From positions 1-28,508 of the forward strand of contig SLSH01000305.1 of the NCBI GenBank assembly GCA_007130555.1: a stretch of 28,508 bases of DNA, in the 5' to 3' direction. The position numbers and the translations under genes are program-made. The stretch is from Bacteroidales bacterium. GTDB lineage: Bacteria > Bacteroidota > Bacteroidia > Bacteroidales > ML635J-15. The first letter of the stretch is position 1, and every line of letters starts with the position of its first letter. This document shows positions 1 to 6,625 of this stretch, piece by piece. The notes under the pieces are model-generated. The model was given only the letters and a program-made list of their open reading frames with translations, did no database searches and had not been told where the DNA came from.

Positions 1-200
1 TCATTTACATGAGTAAGTGCAAAGCTGCGTACCCCATATTCATTACCTGTCCCCGATAGAAAAACATACCCGGTGTCTAAAGCTATAACGCTATTGGTAA
101 TGTGAGCTATTGTGTCTCCTATAATCTTATTAAAAACATTTTGAGATAGTCCTGCAGTGCTTGTAAATATAAGAATTATATATAATATGATTTTTTTCAC
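1..200 (-). CDS. N-terminus of an exported protein, cut by the window edge
   Basis: A minus-strand frame opens at a GTG at 200-198 and stays open to the window edge (66 codons). The first residues read MKKIILYIILIFTSTAGLSQ, a clear Sec signal peptide: two Lys, a hydrophobic stretch and a likely cleavage site near Ser-Gln. The mature part seen continues with a short beta-rich stretch (VIALDTGYVFLSGTGNEYG). No in-frame ATG lies upstream, so GTG is the likely start. It sits just downstream of a hairpin terminator and has a TAnnTTTG box about 18 bp before the start, so it probably begins its own transcript. The residues seen cannot identify the family. A type IX secretion cargo is possible but not shown. 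Confidence 0.6.
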   Translation of the reverse strand, partial: MKKIILYIILIFTSTAGLSQNVFNKIIGDTIAHITNSVIALDTGYVFLSGTGNEYGVRSFALTHVN

Positions 201-217
201 GAAATAAATGTTTGATG

Positions 218-225
218 CAAATTTA
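218..225 (-). promoter_or_regulatory. Bacteroidota-type -7 box (TAAATTTG) for the truncated exported protein
   Basis: The minus strand reads TAAATTTG, an exact match to the TAnnTTTG -7 consensus, about 18 bp before the GTG start. I see no convincing TTG -33 element at the usual 19-21 bp distance, because that space is taken by the hairpin at 228-253. This is a single short motif in AT-rich DNA, so it stays tentative. Confidence 0.35.
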
Positions 226-227
226 AC

Positions 228-253
228 AAAAATCCGGGCTAACCCGGATTTTT
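228..253 (-). terminator. Perfect 11-bp stem terminator hairpin
   Basis: AAAAATCCGGG (228-238), loop CTAA, CCCGGATTTTT (243-253): a perfect 11-bp stem with a GC-rich core and A/T flanks on both sides. On the minus strand it starts 3 bp after the stop codon of the orphan sorting-domain ORF and ends in a T-run, as an intrinsic terminator should. The symmetry means it could also stop plus-strand transcription. It ends the aminomutase/sorting-domain transcription unit. Confidence 0.8.
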
Positions 254-255
254 TA

Positions 256-480
256 TTATTCTTTGATAAATTTTCTTATTCTAAAAAAACCATAGCAATC
301 GCTGACCCTAATCAGATAGGTTGTCGGCGGGAAATCCCGCATATTGATAGATTCTTTACCGTTTTGCTTTTCTAGGTTTTTTCGCATAATTAATTTCCCA
401 TCTATAGAATATACTGATATTTCTCCTCCGGTGCAATCATACTGCTTTCCACAAGTTTTTTGCCAATATACAAGCTGCAT
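256..480 (-). CDS. Orphan type IX secretion C-terminal sorting domain (74 aa)
   Basis: The 74-residue product matches the layout of the Por-type (type A, TIGR04183-like) sorting domain: ISVYSIDGKLI (strand, turn, G-[KR]), then INMRDFPPTTYLIRV where the family has the 'l..lp.G.Y.v.v' core, then FFRIRKFIKE in place of the final K-K-[VI]-[VI] strand. Normally this domain is the last ~75 residues of a large secreted protein. Here there is no cargo and no signal peptide. The ATG lies 5 nt after the stop of the upstream aminomutase, in another frame, and an in-frame TGA just upstream blocks extension. It may be the remnant of a cargo gene destroyed by deletion, or a short translated ORF. The PPTT where Gly is usual suggests decay. 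The domain reading is fairly sure; function is not. Confidence 0.55.
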   Translation of the reverse strand: MQLVYWQKTCGKQYDCTGGEISVYSIDGKLIMRKNLEKQNGKESINMRDFPPTTYLIRVSDCYGFFRIRKFIKE

Positions 481-485
481 AAACC

Positions 486-2672
486 CTAAATCTCAATATT
501 CGTAATTTTATCTGTTAATTTATAATCATATTCGGGATATTCGTAAATTTTCAGGATTTTTTCGGTTTCGCCTATTGAATATCCCCAAATAGTTTTATAA
601 TCGGAAGCATTTTCTCCTATTGATTCTAATTGATTCAGATATTCTCCGATTGATTTGGATTCGATTATTACTACCTTCCCCATTTTATGTATTATCGGAC
701 TGTGACTGCGCGTATGGTCATGGTCAAAACACAAAATTCTTCTTCCGTATCTTGTTATTCCTATTACCCTAAAAGTAAGGCTTTTCCCTACTCCCGGAAG
801 ATTCAGCACATTTCTTCCGCTTGCGATAAAAGGAAGCGAGTATTTATCAAGGAGTTTGGTCAGATTTTTTTGCAGAGTTTCGGGCTTTTCAAGTAGTTTT
901 GTTAGTTCATCGCTGATTTTTTTATCAAAATCCCCGAAATCTTTTTCTTCTATTTGTTCCTGAACGGCTCTGGCATTTGTGGCAAAATTATAACTGTTTT
1001 CCATATATCCTTTTACAGAAAATATATAGTATGATAATACGCCAATTTCATTAAGAGTTTTTCTTAATTTTGCCGTGTGTCCTCTTCGTGAGCCGGCAGT
1101 TGAAAATACATGTTGATTTGTAATAATCCATCCTGCATTTAATAATTTGCTTACGGTATTTTTTGCTTCGGGGGTTATTTCCATAGGAGTCTGAAAATGA
1201 GTTTGAATTACAAACTGCTTTAATCCCGCTTTTTGAGCATTAACTCTGAAATCCTTTAATATTTCAACAAGCTTGTCGTTAACTCTTTGTGGCAGATATG
1301 CCAAAAGTCTTGTCCCTAATCTTATTCTTAAAATTTCGGCGTTTTTTTCTCCGTCGGGAAGAGTTTTATTTTTTTCTTTTTTGCGGATTGTCATCTCTAA
1401 GACTTTGTCAAGAATTTCTTTCAAAGATTTATTGGAACTCATCAATGCATCTCCGCCTGTAATAAGGATATCTCTGAGTTGAGAATCTTCTTCCCAGTAT
1501 TTCATTATTTTATTTAATTTTCCAGCCCATTCTTGTGATGGTTTAAGTTCTTCAAGGTCAAAATTCAGATTTCCGCTTTGGAAGTCATACATTCTTTGAC
1601 AGCTTGAACAAAGTCCTCCGCATGCACGACCTGTTGTGTCGGGGATAAGTATTGCCACTTCGGGATATCTTCTGTGGACATTGCTTTTTGTCGGCAGTAT
1701 CCATCCTGCAGCATTCGGTTTCCCTGGTTCTACTTCATCTTCTTTTTCCCATGCAACAATGTCTCCGAACTCATTTACAAGTTCTTCGCTGTAAAAAATA
1801 TAATCTCTGATACTAAGATCTGCACCTACCGCAAAATCAGGAGCTTTAATATTCAGAAGAGACAAATAATATGGATTAACAAAAAACGGTATTCCTGTTT
1901 TTTCGGCTCTATACATAATTTGCATGGTTTCCGGGTCAACGGAGTGGTCCAGCATATCATTTAACAAGTCGGGATTTCTTATGGCAAAAGATAAATGAAA
2001 ATTATAATCTTCCCACCACTCAAGCATTTTGTTAAATTTTTCTTCATAAGATTTTTCTTTCTCAAATTTATATTTTGGACAGGATAATTCGCCTGAGTCA
2101 ATTTTACTTATAAATACATTAATTATTCTTTTTTTGTTTTTCTCTCTGATTTTAACAATTCTTGTATCCAAACCTGACGGGAAATTTTTCATCCAGTCTT
2201 TAAGTTGTTCTCTTTTAGGTTTTTCTTTTTTTAAGCTTCCTCTGAACTGTCTGAATAAAAAAAGCATATCCCTGAAAAATTCTGTACTTCCTCCTCCGTT
2301 TCCTTTGTTTACGGCTTTCCAAAGAATATTAATCGGTTCATTTATTACCAAATCTCCTTTAAGGTTTAAGTCTTCGTATTTTTGTCCTGAGTTATCAATA
2401 TAATCCAGTAATCTTATCGCAGCAAAATCCTGCCATGATAATTTATTATAAATTTCTGTTCCTTCTTTTTTCCCTTTATAATAATCATAAGCTTCAGTAC
2501 GGGTAATAATATAGTCTGAAGTCATTTTTTTTACTCCATTAAGAGCTTCTTCGGGATTTTTCGCATTCTGCAATATTTCTGCCAATTCTGAATTTTCTTT
2601 CAGGAGTTTTTTTAAAATCTTATGTGATTTAATTGAAATTGAAACTTTGTCTAAATTATTGTTTTTCAACAT
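486..2672 (-). CDS. Large KamA-family radical SAM aminomutase, copy 1 (728 aa)
   Basis: KamA-type PLP-dependent radical SAM amino acid 2,3-aminomutase. The [4Fe-4S]/SAM motif CxxxCxxC is C351-GGL-C355-SS-C358; GGDAL is at 406-410; the PLP lysine motif LPGVGKS places Lys at 630 (PGGGGK in clostridial KamA). It is far longer than the ~416-residue classical enzymes, with about 230 extra N-terminal residues and roughly 30 more residues between the SVKGY motif (551-556) and the PLP lysine. By a hand alignment from memory, Lys554 and Asn624 fall where lysine 2,3-aminomutase has Asp293 and Asp330, the pattern reported for glutamate 2,3-aminomutase. The substrate is therefore uncertain and glutamate is a candidate. 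It lies 128 bp downstream of a close paralogue, probably with its own promoter. Family assignment is strong; substrate is inference. Confidence 0.9.
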   Translation of the reverse strand: MLKNNNLDKVSISIKSHKILKKLLKENSELAEILQNAKNPEEALNGVKKMTSDYIITRTEAYDYYKGKKEGTEIYNKLSWQDFAAIRLLDYIDNSGQKYEDLNLKGDLVINEPINILWKAVNKGNGGGSTEFFRDMLFLFRQFRGSLKKEKPKREQLKDWMKNFPSGLDTRIVKIREKNKKRIINVFISKIDSGELSCPKYKFEKEKSYEEKFNKMLEWWEDYNFHLSFAIRNPDLLNDMLDHSVDPETMQIMYRAEKTGIPFFVNPYYLSLLNIKAPDFAVGADLSIRDYIFYSEELVNEFGDIVAWEKEDEVEPGKPNAAGWILPTKSNVHRRYPEVAILIPDTTGRACGGLCSSCQRMYDFQSGNLNFDLEELKPSQEWAGKLNKIMKYWEEDSQLRDILITGGDALMSSNKSLKEILDKVLEMTIRKKEKNKTLPDGEKNAEILRIRLGTRLLAYLPQRVNDKLVEILKDFRVNAQKAGLKQFVIQTHFQTPMEITPEAKNTVSKLLNAGWIITNQHVFSTAGSRRGHTAKLRKTLNEIGVLSYYIFSVKGYMENSYNFATNARAVQEQIEEKDFGDFDKKISDELTKLLEKPETLQKNLTKLLDKYSLPFIASGRNVLNLPGVGKSLTFRVIGITRYGRRILCFDHDHTRSHSPIIHKMGKVVIIESKSIGEYLNQLESIGENASDYKTIWGYSIGETEKILKIYEYPEYDYKLTDKITNIEI

Positions 2673-2722
2673 AAAATTAAATATTATTTAATAAGGATTT
2701 GTAATTTGTTAATAAACGGGGC

Positions 2723-2753
2723 TAAAGATAATAAAATATAAGAACCCCTGCAA
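2723..2753 (-). promoter_or_regulatory. Probable promoter between the two aminomutase genes
   Basis: On the minus strand, TTG (2753-2751), 20 nt, then TATCTTTA (2730-2723), one base off the TAnnTTTG -7 consensus, ending 50 bp before the start of copy 1. The spacing fits the Bacteroidota sigma-ABfr pattern. It would allow copy 1 to be expressed independently of copy 2. Confidence 0.4.
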
Positions 2754-2800
2754 TTTTTTTTGATTTTCTGTTTGCAGCTTCTCAGAACACGATAAACCGG

Positions 2801-4996
2801 TTATGATAAATCAATATTTGTAAGTTCTTCGGTTAATTTATAATTGTAATCGGGATATTCGTAAATTTGCGGTCTTGGTTCGGTCTCGCCCAGAGAATAG
2901 CCCCAAATACTTTCATAATCATCTGCATTTTCTCCGATTTCTTCTAATTGCTGTAAATATTCGCTGATTGATTTAGATTCAATTACAATTATTTTTCCTA
3001 TTTTATGTATTATCGGACTATGACTTCTTGTCTGGTCGTGGTCAAATTCTAAAATCCTCCGACCATATCGGGTAATGCCTACAACTCTGTATGTCAGACT
3101 TTTACCGACACCCGGAAGATTTAAAACATTTCTGTCGCATGCAATAAACGGAATAGAATATTTTGTCAGGATTTTATTTATAATTGATTTTACTTTTTCG
3201 GGATGAGTAAGCAACTTATTTAATTCTTTACTTATCTTATCATCAACTTTTCCGTGAATTTTTTCTTCTATCTGTTCCTGAACTGCTCTTGCATTTGTGG
3301 CAAAATTAAAATTGTTTTCCATATATCCTTTAACCGAAAAAGTATAATATGGCAATACTCCGATTTCGTTAAGTATTTTTCTCAGTTTTGCAGTATGTCC
3401 TCTTCGTGATGATGCTGCAGAAAACACATGTTGGTTTGTAATAATCCATCCTGCATTTATTAATCGTTCGACTACTTTTTGAGCTTCGGGTGTTATTTCC
3501 ATTGGAGCTTCAAAATGAGTTTGTATAACAAATTGTTTTAATCCTGCTTTTTGAGCTTTTGTTTTAAAATCTTTTAAAATTTCAATTAATTCATCGTCAA
3601 CTCTTTGTGGTAAATATGCCAAAAGTCTTGTGCCTAATCTTATTCTCAACATTTCCGCAACTTTTTTTCCTTCAGGTAATTTTTTGTTCTTTTCTTTCTT
3701 TTTAATTGTCATTTCAAGAGTTTTGTCTAATATTTCTTTTAATGATTTATTGGAACTCATTAATGCGTCTCCTCCTGTAATAAGGATATCTCTGAGTTGA
3801 GAATCTTCTTCCCAGTATTTCATTATTTTATCCAGTTCTCCCGACCATTTTTCGGTAGGTTCAAGTTTTTCGAGGTTAAAATTCAGGTTTCCGCGTTGAA
3901 AATCGTACATTCTTTGACACGAAGCACAGAGCCCTCCGCAGGCACGTCCTTTTGTTGCAGGAATAAGTATCGCCACTTCGGGGTATCTTCTGTGAACATT
4001 ATGATGTGTCGGCAGTATCCATCCTGCTGCATTTGGTTTGCCGGGTTCTACTTTATCTTCTTTTTCCCATGCAACAATATGTCCGAATTCTTCAACCAGT
4101 TTTTTACTGTAAAGTACATAATAACGAATTGCCAGGTCTGCTCCTATAGCGAAATACGGTACTCTTACGTGTAATAATGATAAATAATAAGGATTTATAA
4201 AAAACGGAATTCCTACTTTTTCGGCTTCGTACATAATTTTCATTGTGTCGGGATCTAAAGAGTTTCCCAGCAGTTCGTTCAGTAGTTGAGGAGACCTGAC
4301 TGCAAAAGACAAATGAAAATTATAATCATCCCACCATTCTAACAGTTTTAAAAATTTTTGCTCATGAGACATTTTGGGAGCAAATTTATACTTAGGACTT
4401 AATAATTCACCGGAATCAATTTTAGTAATAAAAATTTCTATAATCCTGTCTCTGTTTTCTTCGCGTAGTTTAACAATTCTCGGGTCAAGTCCCGAAGGAA
4501 ATCTGTCCATATATTCGGCTAATTGTTCTTTACCCGGGATTTTTCGTTTATAACTTCCTCTGAATTGGCGAAACAGGTATAACATATCTTCAAAAAAGAA
4601 AGGCTTGGCACCACCTGTTCCTTTTGTTACAGCCATCCAAATCATCTTTATGGGGTTACTTACCGCAAGTTCTCCTCTTAAATTCAAATCCTCATATTCT
4701 TGTCCGGCATTGTCAACATAGTCTAATAGTCGGATTGCGGCATAATCCTGCCATGACAATTTTTCAAAAAACTCTCTGCCCTGATTTACTCTTTTGTAAT
4801 AAGCATAGGCATCAGGACGATTTTTCATATATTCCATCACCCAGTTTTTGATTCCTACGAGAGCTTCGGTTTCGTTTTTTGCATTACGCATTATTTCTTC
4901 TAAAACGGGATTCTCTTTTAATAATTCTTTTAAAAGTCTGTGTGATTTTACTGTGATTGCAATTTGATCTAATCTTTGGATTTCCAGCATAAGCAT
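2801..4996 (-). CDS. Large KamA-family radical SAM aminomutase, copy 2 (731 aa)
   Basis: Paralogue of the next gene downstream, colinear over its whole length with long identical blocks (for example KYWEEDSQLRDILITGGDAL and PFIA..RNVLNLPGVGKSLT). Radical SAM cysteines are C353, C357 and C360; the PLP lysine is K632 in LPGVGKS; GGDAL is at 408-412. The pocket candidates match copy 1: Lys556 (SVKGYMEN) and Asn626 (VLNLPG). N-terminal sequences, the linker around 575-615 and the last 20 residues diverge most. It has a second Met at residue 3, so the true start may be 6 bp in; the context has no Shine-Dalgarno, as is usual here. It is the first gene of the minus-strand unit and is divergent from galE. 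Cytosolic, with no signal peptide. Confidence 0.9.
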   Translation of the reverse strand: MLMLEIQRLDQIAITVKSHRLLKELLKENPVLEEIMRNAKNETEALVGIKNWVMEYMKNRPDAYAYYKRVNQGREFFEKLSWQDYAAIRLLDYVDNAGQEYEDLNLRGELAVSNPIKMIWMAVTKGTGGAKPFFFEDMLYLFRQFRGSYKRKIPGKEQLAEYMDRFPSGLDPRIVKLREENRDRIIEIFITKIDSGELLSPKYKFAPKMSHEQKFLKLLEWWDDYNFHLSFAVRSPQLLNELLGNSLDPDTMKIMYEAEKVGIPFFINPYYLSLLHVRVPYFAIGADLAIRYYVLYSKKLVEEFGHIVAWEKEDKVEPGKPNAAGWILPTHHNVHRRYPEVAILIPATKGRACGGLCASCQRMYDFQRGNLNFNLEKLEPTEKWSGELDKIMKYWEEDSQLRDILITGGDALMSSNKSLKEILDKTLEMTIKKKEKNKKLPEGKKVAEMLRIRLGTRLLAYLPQRVDDELIEILKDFKTKAQKAGLKQFVIQTHFEAPMEITPEAQKVVERLINAGWIITNQHVFSAASSRRGHTAKLRKILNEIGVLPYYTFSVKGYMENNFNFATNARAVQEQIEEKIHGKVDDKISKELNKLLTHPEKVKSIINKILTKYSIPFIACDRNVLNLPGVGKSLTYRVVGITRYGRRILEFDHDQTRSHSPIIHKIGKIIVIESKSISEYLQQLEEIGENADDYESIWGYSLGETEPRPQIYEYPDYNYKLTEELTNIDLS

Positions 4997-5015
4997 ATTT
5001 TTTTATTTTAAATTG

Positions 5016-5045
5016 CTAATATAAAAAAGTTTTGATTTATGTCAA
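5016..5045 (-). promoter_or_regulatory. Probable promoter of the aminomutase unit
   Basis: The minus strand carries TTG (5045-5043, within TTGACA), 19 nt, then TATATTAG (5023-5016), one base from TAnnTTTG. It lies 20 bp before the ATG of aminomutase copy 2, in the divergent space shared with galE. Confidence 0.45.
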
Positions 5046-5081
5046 GTTTTAATAATAATTTTTTATTAACCGATATGTTTT

Positions 5082-5089
5082 TATATTTG
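5082..5089 (+). promoter_or_regulatory. -7 box (TATATTTG) upstream of galE
   Basis: TATATTTG matches TAnnTTTG exactly, 21 bp before the galE ATG. No TTG is present at the ideal -33 distance, so the element is only partly supported. Confidence 0.45.
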
Positions 5090-5110
5090 TTGGTTGTAAA
5101 ATTCTTGTAA

Positions 5111-6136
5111 ATGGAAAAAGTGATAATTACGGGAGGCACAGGATATATTGGTTCACACACGGTAGTGGAGTTTTTAAATGCAGGTTTTGAAACTATCATT
5201 ATAGATAATCTTGTTAACTCAAAAATTGAAGTATTATCAGGAATTGAAAAGATTTGTAAAAGAAAACCGGTTTTTTATCAGGAAGATATTACGGATATAT
5301 CCGCAATACAAAAAATTTTTGAAGAACACAAAGATGCAGTTGCCGTAATTCATTTTGCAGCATATAAATCAGTCGGAGAATCCGTTGAAAATCCGTTGAA
5401 ATATTATCATAATAATATTCAGGGCTTGGTAAATCTTTTACGGAAAATGCAAAATACAGGGGTAAAAAATCTGGTTTTTTCGTCAAGTTGCACGGTTTAT
5501 GGTCAGCCCGAAAAACTACCGGTTACCGAAAAATCCCCTGTAATTAAACCCGAATCTCCTTATGGAAATACAAAAAAAATAAATGAAGAAATAATTGAAG
5601 ATACAATAAAAACAAATTCTGAAATTAATTGTATTTCTTTAAGATATTTTAATCCGATTGGTGCTCATCCTTCGGCAGAAATAGGAGAATTTCCTTTAGG
5701 AGTTCCGGATAATCTTTTACCGTATATTACACAAACCGCCATCGGATTGCGGGAAAAATTAAGTGTTTTCGGCAACGATTATAATACTCCTGACGGTACG
5801 GCTATAAGAGATTATATAAATGTGGTTGACCTGGCAAAAGCTCACGTTATAGCCGTAAACAGATTATTAGAAAAGAAAAACAAGGACAGATTGGAAGTTT
5901 TTAATATAGGAACAGGAGAAGGAGTGTCTGTAATGGAAGTAATACGTTCATTTGAGAAAGTAAGCAACCAAAAATTAAATTACAAAATTACAGGACGAAG
6001 ACCAGGGGACATCGAAAAAGTCTGGGCAGATACTACAAAAGCGAATAAAATTCTTGGATGGAAAGCCGAAAAAACTCTGGATGAAACGATTTTATCTGCT
6101 TGGGAGTGGGAGAAAAAAATAAGAAATAAAAGTTAA
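5111..6136 (+). CDS. galE: UDP-glucose 4-epimerase
   Basis: Interconverts UDP-glucose and UDP-galactose (and often the N-acetyl forms) in the cytosol, feeding surface polysaccharide synthesis. The NAD-binding GGTGYIGSHT is at 8-17, the HFAAYKSVGES motif at 81-91, the catalytic Ser/Thr region SSSCTVYG at 124-131, and the catalytic pair Y151-xxx-K155 in SPYGNTKK. LRYFNPIGAHPSAEIGE and the late NIGTGEG and RRPGDIEKVWAD motifs follow in the usual order. At 341 residues it has the normal length for an extended SDR epimerase. It is divergent from the aminomutase unit and followed by a repeat block. It stands apart from the glycosyltransferase/ligase genes 15 kb away but could supply them with UDP-galactose. 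Confidence 0.95.
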   Translation: MEKVIITGGTGYIGSHTVVEFLNAGFETIIIDNLVNSKIEVLSGIEKICKRKPVFYQEDITDISAIQKIFEEHKDAVAVIHFAAYKSVGESVENPLKYYHNNIQGLVNLLRKMQNTGVKNLVFSSSCTVYGQPEKLPVTEKSPVIKPESPYGNTKKINEEIIEDTIKTNSEINCISLRYFNPIGAHPSAEIGEFPLGVPDNLLPYITQTAIGLREKLSVFGNDYNTPDGTAIRDYINVVDLAKAHVIAVNRLLEKKNKDRLEVFNIGTGEGVSVMEVIRSFEKVSNQKLNYKITGRRPGDIEKVWADTTKANKILGWKAEKTLDETILSAWEWEKKIRNKS

Positions 6137-6198
6137 TATAATTGGTGCTATCTCAAATTTAATGGAAGTTTTAGCTTATGATGTTAGGAAAAGTTATA

Positions 6199-6284
6199 GG
6201 GGATGGGTATAGGGATATAGGGATATAGGGATATAGGGATATAGGGAACACCCCTTACACCTTATACCTTATACCCTATACCTT
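6199..6284. repeat. 8-bp tandem repeat block with complementary arm
   Basis: GGGATATA occurs four times in perfect tandem (6212-6243), preceded by a degenerate unit and followed by GGGA. Directly after comes a C/T-rich arm (6251-6282: CCCCTTACACC, TTATACC, TTATACCC, TATACC) which is roughly the reverse complement with about the same periodicity, so the block could fold into a long imperfect hairpin around 6247-6251. It lies in the 246-bp gap between galE and the DUF2007 gene. It might be a repeat-expansion locus, an mRNA 3' structure or a dispersed element. It contains no ORF. Confidence 0.75.
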
Positions 6285-6382
6285 AAAATAGTGATAGAAC
6301 TAAATATATAATTAATAATTTAAATAACATTTTATTGAGCATTACGTAAAAATTAACAGACATTTACATTAAATAATATTAT

Positions 6383-6625
6383 ATGGAAGACACATTAGTA
6401 ACATTAGTAAAATATAGGTACGAGTATCGTGCTCATATACTTAGGGATAAACTTGAAGAGATAGGCATAACATGTGCCGTTTCGAACTTGTCTGTATTTG
6501 GAGAAATAGATGGCGTAAAAGTAATGGTTATGCAAAAAGATTTTGATAAAGCTTTAAAGATTTATCAGGAAATACGTAATTTATATGATAATCATTCCGA
6601 TGATGTAATTGAGGAAGGCGATTAA
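6383..6625 (+). CDS. DUF2007-like small protein (80 aa)
   Basis: A small cytosolic protein. The pattern TLVKYRYEYRAHILRDKLEE-IGI, then GVKVMVMQKDFDKALKIYQEI, is that of DUF2007 ('putative signal transducing protein'): a beta strand, a helix that ends in L-x-x-x-G-I, and a final V.V...D..kA..i helix. Biochemical role is unknown for the family. The ATG at 6383 starts the domain cleanly. It is convergent with the cyclase gene and shares bases with its stop codon (TTAA at 6622-6625 holds both stops), so the two transcripts must overlap at their 3' ends. Confidence 0.8.
   Translation: MEDTLVTLVKYRYEYRAHILRDKLEEIGITCAVSNLSVFGEIDGVKVMVMQKDFDKALKIYQEIRNLYDNHSDDVIEEGD

Noticed and set aside
1674..1964. 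Plus-strand ORFs inside the aminomutase genes (this one and those near 687, 2134, 3797)
   Set aside because: They are antisense shadows of strongly conserved coding sequence; products are Phe/Ser/Ile-rich without motifs.
2746..2777. CTGCAA...TTGCAG inverted repeat as a terminator after aminomutase copy 2
   Set aside because: Six-bp arms with a wide A/T spacer and no T-run after the stem on the minus strand; overlaps the proposed -33 element instead.
6212..6243. CRISPR-like regular repeat
   Set aside because: Units are 8 bp and contiguous with no spacers, and no cas gene is nearby; it is a simple tandem repeat.
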